NCBI GenBank assembly: GCA_002405875.1
Contig: DHMR01000036.1
Location: forward strand, 1 to 64,000
DNA length: 64,000 nt
Source: a bacterium UBA4637
GTDB taxonomy: Bacteria; Bacteroidota; Bacteroidia; Bacteroidales; Bacteroidaceae
Reading direction: 5' to 3'
Both the position numbers and the translations under genes were made by a program. The notes beneath the pieces were generated by a model. That model was given only the letters and a program-made list of their open reading frames with translations, did no database searches and had not been told where the DNA came from. Positions 17,286-25,697 of the stretch are shown one piece after another (position 1 is the first letter of the stretch; the number at the start of each line of letters is the position of its first letter).

Positions 17286-18524
17286 TTATTCGTATCGGAT
17301 GGCCTCAATTGGATCCAAACGTGCCGCTTTCTTGGCTGGATACCATCCGAAGAATACTCCCGTGAAGGTACAAACGGCAAAGCTCATGATAATACTCCAA
17401 GGTTCTATTTGTGTTGCTACATGTAGGAATTGTTGGAGTGAGACGGATATGCCGACTCCCAATATGACACCGATGACACCTCCTGTTACACTGAGCAGAA
17501 TCGCCTCAATCAAGAACTGGTTGAGGATGTCTACACCGCGGGCTCCAACGCTCATTCGTAGACCAATCTCTCGAGTTCGCTCCGTCACACTCACATACAT
17601 GATGTTCATGATGCCGATGCCACCTACGATGAGAGATATGCCTGCTACGCTTCCCAGCAAGATGGTAATGGTCGACATGGTGGAGTTCATCATGCTGGAG
17701 ATTTCCTCTTGCGAACGAATGCTGAAATCGTCCTCGTCGGCTTCGCTGGTGTCGGTCGCGTCTTTCAACTTATGCGTCCTGCGAAGAATTTGGGTGATTT
17801 GTTCCTGAGCCGGTTCGGAAGCTTCTTCAGTGATGGCGGAACAAACGATCTCGCTTAGGTAGGTCTGTGCCAAGATGCGCTTCATGACGGTGGTGTAAGG
17901 AGCAAGCACCAAATCGTCTTGGTCCATGCCCATACTGTTGTATCCTTTCTTCTGCAAGACACCGATGACACGGAAAGGGATGCTGTTGAAGCGTACTACA
18001 CGCCCAATCGGGTCACTGCCGTCAGGGAACAGGTAATCGACTACCGTCTGTCCCAAGATACATACCTTTGCTGCTGCTTTGATGTCTGTGTCGGTGAACA
18101 TCTCGCCATCAGCTATCTTGAGTTGACGGATAGTCATGTAGTCTTGGTTGACACCATAGATGCTGCTTTGCGTATTGTTGTTTCCGTTGATCCACTGTCC
18201 GCTGCTGCTCACGGAAGGAGAAATAGCGGAAATATAGTTGCATTCATCCTTGATGGCTTGGTAGTCCGACTGTTTGAGCGTTTCCATTGACGACGCATCT
18301 TGTCTGACACCTCCACGCATATCAGCTCCTGGGTGAATCATGATCATGTTGGATCCCATTTCGGCGATGTTGGCCTTGATGCTAGCCTTGCTTCCTTGAC
18401 CGATGGCAAGCATCGTAATCACAGAGGCAATACCGATGATGATGCCCAGGGCTGTCAAGAAAGAGCGCATCTTGTTGGCCGCTATCGCACGAATGGCTAT
18501 TTTGAAAAGATTCTGATAATTCAT
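17286..18524 (-). CDS. MacB-type ABC transporter permease (FtsX fold)
   Basis: 412 aa. One membrane helix near residues 20-42, a large periplasmic MacB_PCD domain (about 45-270), then three helices in the C-terminal FtsX domain (around 285-400). In E. coli MacB the ATPase and permease are one chain; here the ATPase is the separate gene upstream. MacB systems are mechanotransmission exporters that work with a periplasmic adaptor and TolC to move peptides, lipoproteins or drugs out from the periplasm. Fourth gene of the TolC-adaptor-ATPase-permease operon. Substrate unknown. Confidence 0.9.
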   Translation of the reverse strand: MNYQNLFKIAIRAIAANKMRSFLTALGIIIGIASVITMLAIGQGSKASIKANIAEMGSNMIMIHPGADMRGGVRQDASSMETLKQSDYQAIKDECNYISAISPSVSSSGQWINGNNNTQSSIYGVNQDYMTIRQLKIADGEMFTDTDIKAAAKVCILGQTVVDYLFPDGSDPIGRVVRFNSIPFRVIGVLQKKGYNSMGMDQDDLVLAPYTTVMKRILAQTYLSEIVCSAITEEASEPAQEQITQILRRTHKLKDATDTSEADEDDFSIRSQEEISSMMNSTMSTITILLGSVAGISLIVGGIGIMNIMYVSVTERTREIGLRMSVGARGVDILNQFLIEAILLSVTGGVIGVILGVGISVSLQQFLHVATQIEPWSIIMSFAVCTFTGVFFGWYPAKKAARLDPIEAIRYE

Positions 18525-18573
18525 CTTCTATTTATTTAATAATGTATAGTGGTTTGCCTACAGGCTGGCAATT

Positions 18574-19374
18574 TTATTCATCCGTATTCGTAGGGAGAGC
18601 TGCCAGTCCTTCGGCTGCTGAGAGAATGTGATGATTGTACTCGTCGCTGATGATGTGCCCATCCCTAAGTTCTATGTTGCGGCTTGAATAATTAGCAATG
18701 TCTGGGTTGTGGGTCACAAAGATGATGGTTCTTCCTTCGGCATGCAATTTTTGGAAGAGAACGAGAATCTCAAAACTCGTTCGAGTATCGAGGTTACCAG
18801 TTGCCTCGTCGGCGAGGATGACCGCTGGGTCGTTGACTAGGGCACGGGCGATGGCGACACGTTGCATCTGACCACCCGACATCTGGTTGCTCTTGTGGTA
18901 GAGCCTTTCTCCCAGACCCACTGCTTTCAAGGCTTCGATGGCTCTGCGCTTACGCTCTTCAGGACCTACTTCTGGGTTATACATCAATGGAAGTTCTACG
19001 TTCTCTACACTTGTTGTCTTTGGTAGCAAGTTATAGTTCTGGAAGATGAAACCGATTTTACGGTTACGTAGAATAGCACGGTCGTTGCGCGACATTTTCC
19101 TCACGCTTACGCCATCCAGATAATACTCTCCGCTAGAAGGGGTGTCGAGACAGCCTAACTGGTTGAGAAGGGTAGACTTGCCAGAACCCGACTTACCCAT
19201 GATGGTAACAAACTCTCCCTCGTATATCTTGAAACTCACTCCCTTGAGGGCATGAACCACTTCATCGCCCACAAGGAAGTTTCGCTTTACATTGTCGAGT
19301 TCGATAACCACCTTCTTACCCTCGGGATTGCTTCCTGATATGCTAGTTTGTGGTTGATTGTTGATATCTGTCAT
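18574..19374 (-). CDS. ABC transporter ATP-binding protein (MacB/LolD type)
   Basis: 266 aa with Walker A GKSGSGKST, Q loop QNYNLLPKTT, signature MSGGQMQRVAIARAL, Walker B VILADEATGNLD and H loop FVTHNPD, the typical MacB/LolD/FtsE type. It powers the permease encoded 49 nt downstream. An N-terminal extension of about 20 residues and a C-terminal tail of about 30 residues lie outside the ATPase core. It starts 5 nt from the adaptor stop. Confidence 0.93.
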   Translation of the reverse strand: MTDINNQPQTSISGSNPEGKKVVIELDNVKRNFLVGDEVVHALKGVSFKIYEGEFVTIMGKSGSGKSTLLNQLGCLDTPSSGEYYLDGVSVRKMSRNDRAILRNRKIGFIFQNYNLLPKTTSVENVELPLMYNPEVGPEERKRRAIEALKAVGLGERLYHKSNQMSGGQMQRVAIARALVNDPAVILADEATGNLDTRTSFEILVLFQKLHAEGRTIIFVTHNPDIANYSSRNIELRDGHIISDEYNHHILSAAEGLAALPTNTDE

Positions 19375-19379
19375 ATGGC

Positions 19380-20564
19380 TTATTTCTTTTTTCCTCTTGG
19401 ACCAGGTCCACTTATCAAACCTTGACTTTGTTCTTGATCTCCATCTTGGTCGTCTGGTGTGTTGACTATGATTTCTGTGACAACACTCTGCCCCTGCTTG
19501 ATGCCTCCGATAATCTGAGTATGGGTTGCGTCACTTTGTCCGATTTTGACAGCATGAGCTGTGAGTGTCTTGTCTTTCAGAGTCCAAACTTTGTTCTTTC
19601 CCTTGCAATCTACAATCTTCATGTCCTTTCCTACGGTTTCCTTGGTAGGGGTGAAACGTAGAGCCTTGTTAGGTACGCTTAATATGCCTGCCTGTTCCTT
19701 GGTGAAGATGGTGACGTTGGCTGTCAAACCTGGCTTCAGCTTGAGGTCGGCATTAGGAGCACTGATTACAACCTGATAGGTGACGACATTGTTGGTGGTC
19801 GTGGCTTCCAAGCGAACTTGCTTGACAACGCCTTCGAAGGTGTCGTCTGGATAAGCGTCTACTGTGAATGTGACGCGATTGCCTACAGATACACCACCTA
19901 TATCAGCTTCATCAACATCTGCTATCACCTGCATATTTTTCAAGTCCTTAGCGATAGTGAAAAGTTCTGGGGTGTTGAAGCTGGCTGCCACGGTCTGGCC
20001 TTCCTCCACACTCTTGGAAATGACGGTGCCATCGATTGGAGAAGTGATGGTGGCGTATCCTAAGTTGGTTTGTGCCTTTTGTACATTTTCTCTGGATGAA
20101 GCCACTTGTTCTTTCGCTTCACGATAAGTGAGAAGTGCACTCTCATATTCATCTGCGCTGACCAAACCCTTCTTGTAAAGCGTCTGATAACGCTTCATGT
20201 TGGCTGCCTGATAGCTTAGATTGCTTTCGGCACTGGCTAAGTTAGCCTTGGCAGTATTCAATTCGCTGATCAAGTTGGTCTTATCGAGTTCGGCGATGAC
20301 CTGCCCCTTTTTGACTACCGAATTGTAGTCCACATAAAGTTTGTTGACGATACCACTCACCTGAGTACCCACTGTAACGCTTGTTACTGCCTCGATGGTA
20401 CCAGTAGCAGTAATACTGTTTTGAAGTGTGTGGGTTGCCACTTTTTCTTGTTTGAAGTCGATTTGCTCCTTCTCTTTTCCGCCAGATAACATCCAGGCTA
20501 CGATGGCAATGACTACCACGACTATCATGGCAACCCATACCTTACTGAAATTTTTCTTTTTCAT
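19380..20564 (-). CDS. Periplasmic adaptor protein (HlyD/MacA family)
   Basis: 394 aa with an N-terminal membrane anchor (residues 8-27), a lipoyl-like half, a helical hairpin (about 95-165, many Ala/Glu/Lys heptads), the second lipoyl half (NLGYATITSPIDGTVISKSVEEGQ pattern) and beta-barrel domains to about 340. It ends in a Gly/Lys-rich tail. It links the inner membrane MacB-like complex to the TolC homologue encoded upstream. Confidence 0.92.
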   Translation of the reverse strand: MKKKNFSKVWVAMIVVVVIAIVAWMLSGGKEKEQIDFKQEKVATHTLQNSITATGTIEAVTSVTVGTQVSGIVNKLYVDYNSVVKKGQVIAELDKTNLISELNTAKANLASAESNLSYQAANMKRYQTLYKKGLVSADEYESALLTYREAKEQVASSRENVQKAQTNLGYATITSPIDGTVISKSVEEGQTVAASFNTPELFTIAKDLKNMQVIADVDEADIGGVSVGNRVTFTVDAYPDDTFEGVVKQVRLEATTTNNVVTYQVVISAPNADLKLKPGLTANVTIFTKEQAGILSVPNKALRFTPTKETVGKDMKIVDCKGKNKVWTLKDKTLTAHAVKIGQSDATHTQIIGGIKQGQSVVTEIIVNTPDDQDGDQEQSQGLISGPGPRGKKK

Positions 20565-20603
20565 ATTCCCTTTAGATTTCCTTATATAATTTTTTATATT
20601 TCT

Positions 20604-21941
20604 TTATTCTACACGACCATATTTGTAGAAGTTCAACATGTTGATGTTAAGAATGGCCAAGTACTTGGATTGTAGCTCGTTTTGCTCCGCCTGTAGTAAC
20701 TTGTCCTTGCCGGAGCGCAAGTCCACGATATTTTTCAGCCCCAACTTAAACTGTTCGCTCAAGAGTTCGTAAGAAGTTTTGGCACTTTCGGTGGAAACTT
20801 TTGCCGCCTTGAATTGGCTTTGGTTCGTATTGGCCTGCAACCAATAGTTCTCAATGGTGGAGTAAAGCTTGGTTTGCTCATTCTTGAGGTCTAGCATACT
20901 GCTTTGTTTTTGAATGTAGGCCTTGTTGATGGCAGTCTTGGTAGCTCGGTTGTCAAAGAGCGGAATACTGACTCCAATGCCACCGCCCAAGCTGAAATTT
21001 TGTTTGATTTGTGAAGCCCATCCATCTTTGTTCATAGATGTCGTGCTGGTGGAAACGCCAGCGTTGGCACTGATGGTAGGCAACTTTCCAGCCTTGGCTA
21101 TAGCAATGTTGAGGTTGCTTTGGTCTATCATGTTCTGATAGCTCTTGATTTCCGGACGATTGTCTATGGCTGAAGCATATACACTATTTAATGATGGAAT
21201 TTCAGCCAAGGCTTGTGCATCTGTAGCAGTAGGAATCACCACGTCAAATGCTTCGTCTGAGGTAATCTGGAGAATTTCCTTCAGTTGTCTCTTGTAGTTC
21301 TTGACATTGTTTTCTGCCACAATAATATTATATTCATCTTGGGCTCTTTGAGCAGACAGTTGCGAAAGGTCTGCTTGGCTCATCTTGCCCGTTTTGACGA
21401 ATTCCTTGCCACGGTTTTCGTTGGCCAGGCTGGATTTGTAGCTTTCCTTGTTGACTTGGATGGCCTCAGTAGAATAGCAAATCTGTATATATAAGGTTGC
21501 TATTTGCTCCTGTAAGTTTTGGGCTTGAGTCGCCGAGTCAAGCGCTGCAGCTTCGGTTGCTAGTTTGTTGAGCTTAACTTGATTGTGGTTCTTGTTACCA
21601 TTCCAAATTGTGTAATTTCCGGCAACAGAGTAGGAGCCATTATAATATACTTTATCTACGGATGATTTGGTGAAACCTTCACCGCTGATACCACTGGCAA
21701 CCCATGGGGTGTAGCTCACGTTTTGGCTAGTACTAGCTGAGAGGGATGGCAGCAAGGCTGCTTTCGATTGGAGATAGTCTTCGTTGGCACTTGCTTTCTT
21801 GAGCAAGGTTTGCTGAAGACTGATGTTGTTTTCAAGCGCATAGTTGATGCAATCTTTCAATGTCCATTGCTTCGCCTGAACTCCAAAAGGGATGGTTGCT
21901 AATAGGATGCTGACCAATACCTTGTTTAAATTCTTATTCAT
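20604..21941 (-). CDS. TolC-family outer membrane efflux protein
   Basis: 445 aa with a signal peptide ending VQAK, and two halves of long amphipathic helices rich in Asn/Gln/Ala, as in the outer membrane factor family (motifs such as DCINYALENNISLQQ and ENNYWLQANTNQSQ-like helices). It forms the exit duct of the exporter. First gene of the operon (then adaptor, ATPase, permease, gaps of 39, 5 and 49 nt). I could not find a good -7 box in the 342-nt gap upstream. Confidence 0.9.
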   Translation of the reverse strand: MNKNLNKVLVSILLATIPFGVQAKQWTLKDCINYALENNISLQQTLLKKASANEDYLQSKAALLPSLSASTSQNVSYTPWVASGISGEGFTKSSVDKVYYNGSYSVAGNYTIWNGNKNHNQVKLNKLATEAAALDSATQAQNLQEQIATLYIQICYSTEAIQVNKESYKSSLANENRGKEFVKTGKMSQADLSQLSAQRAQDEYNIIVAENNVKNYKRQLKEILQITSDEAFDVVIPTATDAQALAEIPSLNSVYASAIDNRPEIKSYQNMIDQSNLNIAIAKAGKLPTISANAGVSTSTTSMNKDGWASQIKQNFSLGGGIGVSIPLFDNRATKTAINKAYIQKQSSMLDLKNEQTKLYSTIENYWLQANTNQSQFKAAKVSTESAKTSYELLSEQFKLGLKNIVDLRSGKDKLLQAEQNELQSKYLAILNINMLNFYKYGRVE

Positions 21942-22151
21942 ATTTCGAAACTTTGTTGTTATTTTCCTATTGGATCTTTTTATGGATATGATTTCTATTG
22001 GTTCTAGATACTTTTTGCTAGAAAAGTTTTCTAAAATTTGTCTTTTAGACGGAATTACAGCGGAATAAGTTTATTCTATGCCTACCCATTTAACAATCAT
22101 TTAGGAAAAGAAACACTAATAAAAGGCTTAGGAAATAAGAAAATGGAGGCA

Positions 22152-22193
22152 AAAACAAAGCGCTATCTAGGATGTTGTTCCTTGATAGCGCTC
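22152..22193 (-). terminator. Terminator of fbp
   Basis: On the minus strand AGCGCTATCAAGGA and TCCTAGATAGCGCT form a 14-bp stem (one mismatch) around a 6-nt loop, followed by TTTGTTTTT. The 21942-22283 gap otherwise holds the repeat at 22195-22245 and AT-rich DNA before the tolC-like gene. Confidence 0.75.
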
Positions 22194-22194
22194 A

Positions 22195-22245
22195 TGTATG
22201 GATAACGTCTATGTACGGAGAAACCCTGTCTGGATAACGTCCATG
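22195..22245 (-). repeat. 19-nt direct repeat, 32-nt period
   Basis: Copies at 22195-22213 and 22227-22245 share GGATAACGT and match at 17 of 19 positions. They lie between the fbp stop and its terminator hairpin, so they are in the fbp 3' untranslated region. Confidence 0.75.
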
Positions 22246-22283
22246 AGTTCGGTTATTCAATAGGGTATCCTTTTGGTCTCTTC

Positions 22284-24269
22284 TTATTTTTTCTCCGATT
22301 CCTTGATGAAACCGTGTCTGTAAGCAAAAAGTAGTTCTTCCAGGTCGGCTATTTGTTTGCGTAATTCGATACCTATGTCTGTGTCTGCCACTAGCATTCG
22401 ACGATTCGACATCTCCACAATTTGAGTCGTGCTCTTGATGTCTGTACCTCGCAAGATGGCATCTTCCGTACTGGTAAAAGGTTCATGTTGTACGAGTTGG
22501 AAACCACGTGAGTGGTAGACCAGGGTATATCCAGCAATACCAGTCTCGTTATGGTATGCTTTGGAGAAACCTCCGTCTATGACCATCAATTTGCCATTTG
22601 CCTTGATAGGGTTCTCTCCCTTAGTCGTTCTCACTGGTACGTGCCCATTGATGATATGGCGGTTCGGACCCACTACTCCGAATGCGTCCATGATGTGGTC
22701 GATGACTGCCTCGTTGTCTCTCAACTTAAAGTAGTAGCCTTTTTCTTCCACATGGGTTTCCTTGTCCTGAATGAAATATCGTTCGAAGGTTGCCATCTTG
22801 CTCTTGTCGAAGAGGGGACTGTCTGGACCACACCAAAGGTAGAGGAAGTAGTCGATGGCATATTGTTTTTCCTCAGGGTCTGAATCTGGTTGGAATGCTG
22901 TGCGGATTTGCATGCCCGTATGATGCATCAAATCGCGGCCACTGTATTTCTTGCCTGGATATATCTCGACTTCCCGGAGAGAGCCATCGGCGTTGAGAGG
23001 ACAGGAAGCGTGGAAAAGTAAGTTGTTGTTGTATATGCCATACATGCATCCGTGTTGAAGCATTACTTTGATATGCTTGTGCAATTTCTCACACACGGCA
23101 AAGGAGTGGTGTAGCTTCTTGATCAAGGCATCCTCTTCCTCGGAAAGAACTGATGGATTCTTTGGGTCTATTGTTGGGAAATGGCAGGAAGACAACGGAT
23201 AGGTTTTGCCCTCTAGCTCGATGGTTCCTTCTTCCAAGTTGACATGCTCGAAGAGTCTTCTGTCATCCATTTTCCATTCTGGATGTTTCGTGATAATTTG
23301 GCTCTCTATCTTAAATTGTATCACAGCGATTGCCTTATGCATCAGGGCGGTGAGGCGTCGGGTTTTCTCATCCATAGTAGCTGCTCCTCCACTCAACTTG
23401 GGATAGAATTCTTGACAAGGATCATCCTTGTAGGTATCCATGGCAAAGGTAGCTAGCGGAACTAGATTGATGCCGTAACCTTCTTCCAATGTCGGGAGGT
23501 TGGCATAGCGTAAACTGAGTCGGATGACATTGCAAATGCAGGCATCATTGCCAGCGGCAGCTCCCATCCAGAGTACATCGTGGTTTCCCCACTGCATGTC
23601 CCAACTGTGATAGTGGCGCATGGTGTCCATGATGATGTGCGCACCGGGACCGCGGTCGTAGATGTCACCCAAGATGTGAAGGGAGTCGATGGCCAGTCGC
23701 TGTATTACGTTGGCTATGGCTATAATGAAGTCGTCGGCTCTTCCTGTAGAGATGATGGTGTCGACGATTACGTTGACGTAAGCAGTTTTGTCATGATCTT
23801 CCGTGTGCTCATGCAGTAATTCTTGGATGATATACGAGAAGTCGGATGGCAAGGATTTGCGTACTTTCGAGCGTGTGTATTTGCTTGACACGTCTCTGCA
23901 TACAGCCACGAGCTGGTGCAGGGTGATGTGATACCAGTCATCGATGTCGGTTTCGTTCTGTTTGACGATCTCAAGCTTTTGGGCTGGGTAATAAATCAAT
24001 GTGCAAAGTTCTCTTTTCTCTGACTCACGCAAGGTGTTGCCGAAGAGCTCGTTGACTTTTCGTTTGATATTGCCAGAAGCATTTTTCAGTACATGTAGAA
24101 ATGCCTCGTATTCTCCATGAATGTCAGCCAAAAAATGTTCTGTACCTTTTGGCAAGTTGAGGATAGCTTGCAGGTTGATGATCTCCGTACTAGCCTCTGC
24201 CACCGTCGGAAACGATTGGGCGAGTAGTTGCAGGTATCTCATGTCTTTTTCTATCTCATAGTGTTTCAT
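22284..24269 (-). CDS. fbp: Fructose-1,6-bisphosphatase, class III
   Basis: Gluconeogenic enzyme turning fructose 1,6-bisphosphate into fructose 6-phosphate. 661 aa fits the class III (Bacillus Fbp) family, unrelated to the class I enzyme. Metallophosphoesterase motifs are clear: FLADIHGEYEAF (near residue 43), GDIYDRGPGAH and WGNHDVLWMGAAAGN, plus a later INGHVPVRTTKGENP. The pfkA gene for the opposing step is also in this window (57.1 kb) but far away. Ends in its own terminator; starts 79 nt behind the second deoxynucleoside kinase. Confidence 0.95.
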   Translation of the reverse strand: MKHYEIEKDMRYLQLLAQSFPTVAEASTEIINLQAILNLPKGTEHFLADIHGEYEAFLHVLKNASGNIKRKVNELFGNTLRESEKRELCTLIYYPAQKLEIVKQNETDIDDWYHITLHQLVAVCRDVSSKYTRSKVRKSLPSDFSYIIQELLHEHTEDHDKTAYVNVIVDTIISTGRADDFIIAIANVIQRLAIDSLHILGDIYDRGPGAHIIMDTMRHYHSWDMQWGNHDVLWMGAAAGNDACICNVIRLSLRYANLPTLEEGYGINLVPLATFAMDTYKDDPCQEFYPKLSGGAATMDEKTRRLTALMHKAIAVIQFKIESQIITKHPEWKMDDRRLFEHVNLEEGTIELEGKTYPLSSCHFPTIDPKNPSVLSEEEDALIKKLHHSFAVCEKLHKHIKVMLQHGCMYGIYNNNLLFHASCPLNADGSLREVEIYPGKKYSGRDLMHHTGMQIRTAFQPDSDPEEKQYAIDYFLYLWCGPDSPLFDKSKMATFERYFIQDKETHVEEKGYYFKLRDNEAVIDHIMDAFGVVGPNRHIINGHVPVRTTKGENPIKANGKLMVIDGGFSKAYHNETGIAGYTLVYHSRGFQLVQHEPFTSTEDAILRGTDIKSTTQIVEMSNRRMLVADTDIGIELRKQIADLEELLFAYRHGFIKESEKK

Positions 24270-24348
24270 GTGCTGCTAGTTGATTTAATTAGTGTTTTAT
24301 TATCGTTGGTTTTGTCCTGTTTCGTAGGAAGAGCTTGTTGTTGCCTCG

Positions 24349-24975
24349 TTATTCTGATCCTAGGGGAAACAGGCCAAACAGTTCTGCGTCTATTTGGTCG
24401 GTAATCTGCCGGAAGTCCTCGGGGTTTTCCTCAAAGTTGAGACGGTCGCCGTCTACGATGATAAGTTTGCCTTTATAGTTCTTGATCCACTCTTCGTATC
24501 GGTTGTTCAGTCCTTGTAGGTAATCGATGCGAATGCTCTTTTCGAAGTTGCGTCCTCTTTGCTCGATGTGGCTCACGAGGGTTGGAATGCTGCTGCGGAT
24601 GTAAATCATGAGGTCTGGCAACTTGACCAAACTGATCATGAGGTCGAATAGGTCGGTGTAGTTGTCGAAGTCTCGATCGCTCATCATGCCGATGTCATGC
24701 AGATTAGGGGCGAATATCTTGGCATCCTCAAAGATGGTACGGTCTTGGATGATGTCTTCTTGGCTCTTGGAAATCTCCACGACGTCGTGGAATCTCTTGT
24801 TGAGAAAATAAATCTGAAGATTGAACGACCAGCGCGCCATATCCTTGTAGTAGTCTGCTAGATAGGGGTTGTTGTCGACTGGCTCGAAGTTTGGTTTCCA
24901 GCCATACCTCTTGCTTAATAATTTTGTGAGAGTGGTCTTGCCACTGCCTATGTTGCCTGCGATAGCTATATGCAT
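24349..24975 (-). CDS. Deoxynucleoside kinase, copy 2 of a tandem pair
   Basis: 208 aa, dNK/dGK family. P-loop GNIGSGKTT at residues 7-15, the DR-containing motif IIQDRTIFEDA, and a lid-region Arg motif QRGRNFEKSIRIDYLQGLNNRYEEW. It salvages deoxyribonucleosides to monophosphates. The neighbour at 25017 is about as long and clearly related but differs in key side chains (RTIFEDAKIF versus RSIFEGVYVF), suggesting different base preference. Paired genes of this type in lactobacilli encode a deoxyadenosine kinase and a deoxyguanosine/deoxycytidine partner that form a heterodimer; the same could hold here, by inference. Confidence 0.88.
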   Translation of the reverse strand: MHIAIAGNIGSGKTTLTKLLSKRYGWKPNFEPVDNNPYLADYYKDMARWSFNLQIYFLNKRFHDVVEISKSQEDIIQDRTIFEDAKIFAPNLHDIGMMSDRDFDNYTDLFDLMISLVKLPDLMIYIRSSIPTLVSHIEQRGRNFEKSIRIDYLQGLNNRYEEWIKNYKGKLIIVDGDRLNFEENPEDFRQITDQIDAELFGLFPLGSE

Positions 24976-25016
24976 TGTTTTTTATACTTTAAGATTTGCT
25001 TGATGCGTGAAAGTTG

Positions 25017-25640
25017 TTATTGCTGCGAGAATAAACCAAAGAGTTCTGCGTCAATTTGGTCCAAAATTTGACCAAACTCCTTAGGATTGTGCTCGAAATC
25101 AATGTTGTCGACATCGACTATGAGCACTTTGCCTTTGTATTTCTTTTGGATAAACTCTTCGTAGAGCTCGTTCAGTCCCTGGAGATAGTCCAAGGGAATT
25201 TGCTGTTCGTAGTCCCTGCCTCGTTTCTGGATGTTCTTGACGAGGTGCGGGACCGAGGAACGGAGATAAATCATGAGCTCTGGCTTGCTTGCCACTGACA
25301 TCATGGAGTCAAAAAGCCCCATGTAGGTGTCGAAGTCTCGTTCGTCCATGTAGCCCATCTTCCGGTTGTTGGCCACAAAGACATACACACCCTCGAATAT
25401 GCTTCTGTCTTGGATGATGGTTTCCTGGCTTTTTTGGATTTCAAGGAGGTTCTTGAATCGCTGTTTCAGGTAAAACACCTCCATGTTGAGCACCCATCTC
25501 GGGATATCCTTGTAATAATCGTCAAGGTATGGATTCTTCTCGACTGGTTCCAGAAATTTCTTCCATCCATAGTGCTTGGCGAGCATATTGGTGAGCGTCG
25601 TCTTGCCGCTACCGATATTTCCTGCTACTGCTATATACAT
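25017..25640 (-). CDS. Deoxynucleoside kinase, copy 1 of a tandem pair
   Basis: 207 aa, same family as the gene 41 nt downstream. P-loop GNIGSGKTT, IIQDRSIFEGV, and KRGRDYEQQIPLDYLQGLNELYEEF. The two proteins align over their whole length, including the C-terminal IDAELFGLF, so they come from a gene duplication. It follows the ligase gene by 57 nt. No separate promoter was found; it may share a transcript with ligA. Confidence 0.88.
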   Translation of the reverse strand: MYIAVAGNIGSGKTTLTNMLAKHYGWKKFLEPVEKNPYLDDYYKDIPRWVLNMEVFYLKQRFKNLLEIQKSQETIIQDRSIFEGVYVFVANNRKMGYMDERDFDTYMGLFDSMMSVASKPELMIYLRSSVPHLVKNIQKRGRDYEQQIPLDYLQGLNELYEEFIQKKYKGKVLIVDVDNIDFEHNPKEFGQILDQIDAELFGLFSQQ

Positions 25641-25697
25641 TCGTTTATTTGATGTAAATGATTTTACCGATGAATAAAGTGATTTGTTTGCAAATAT

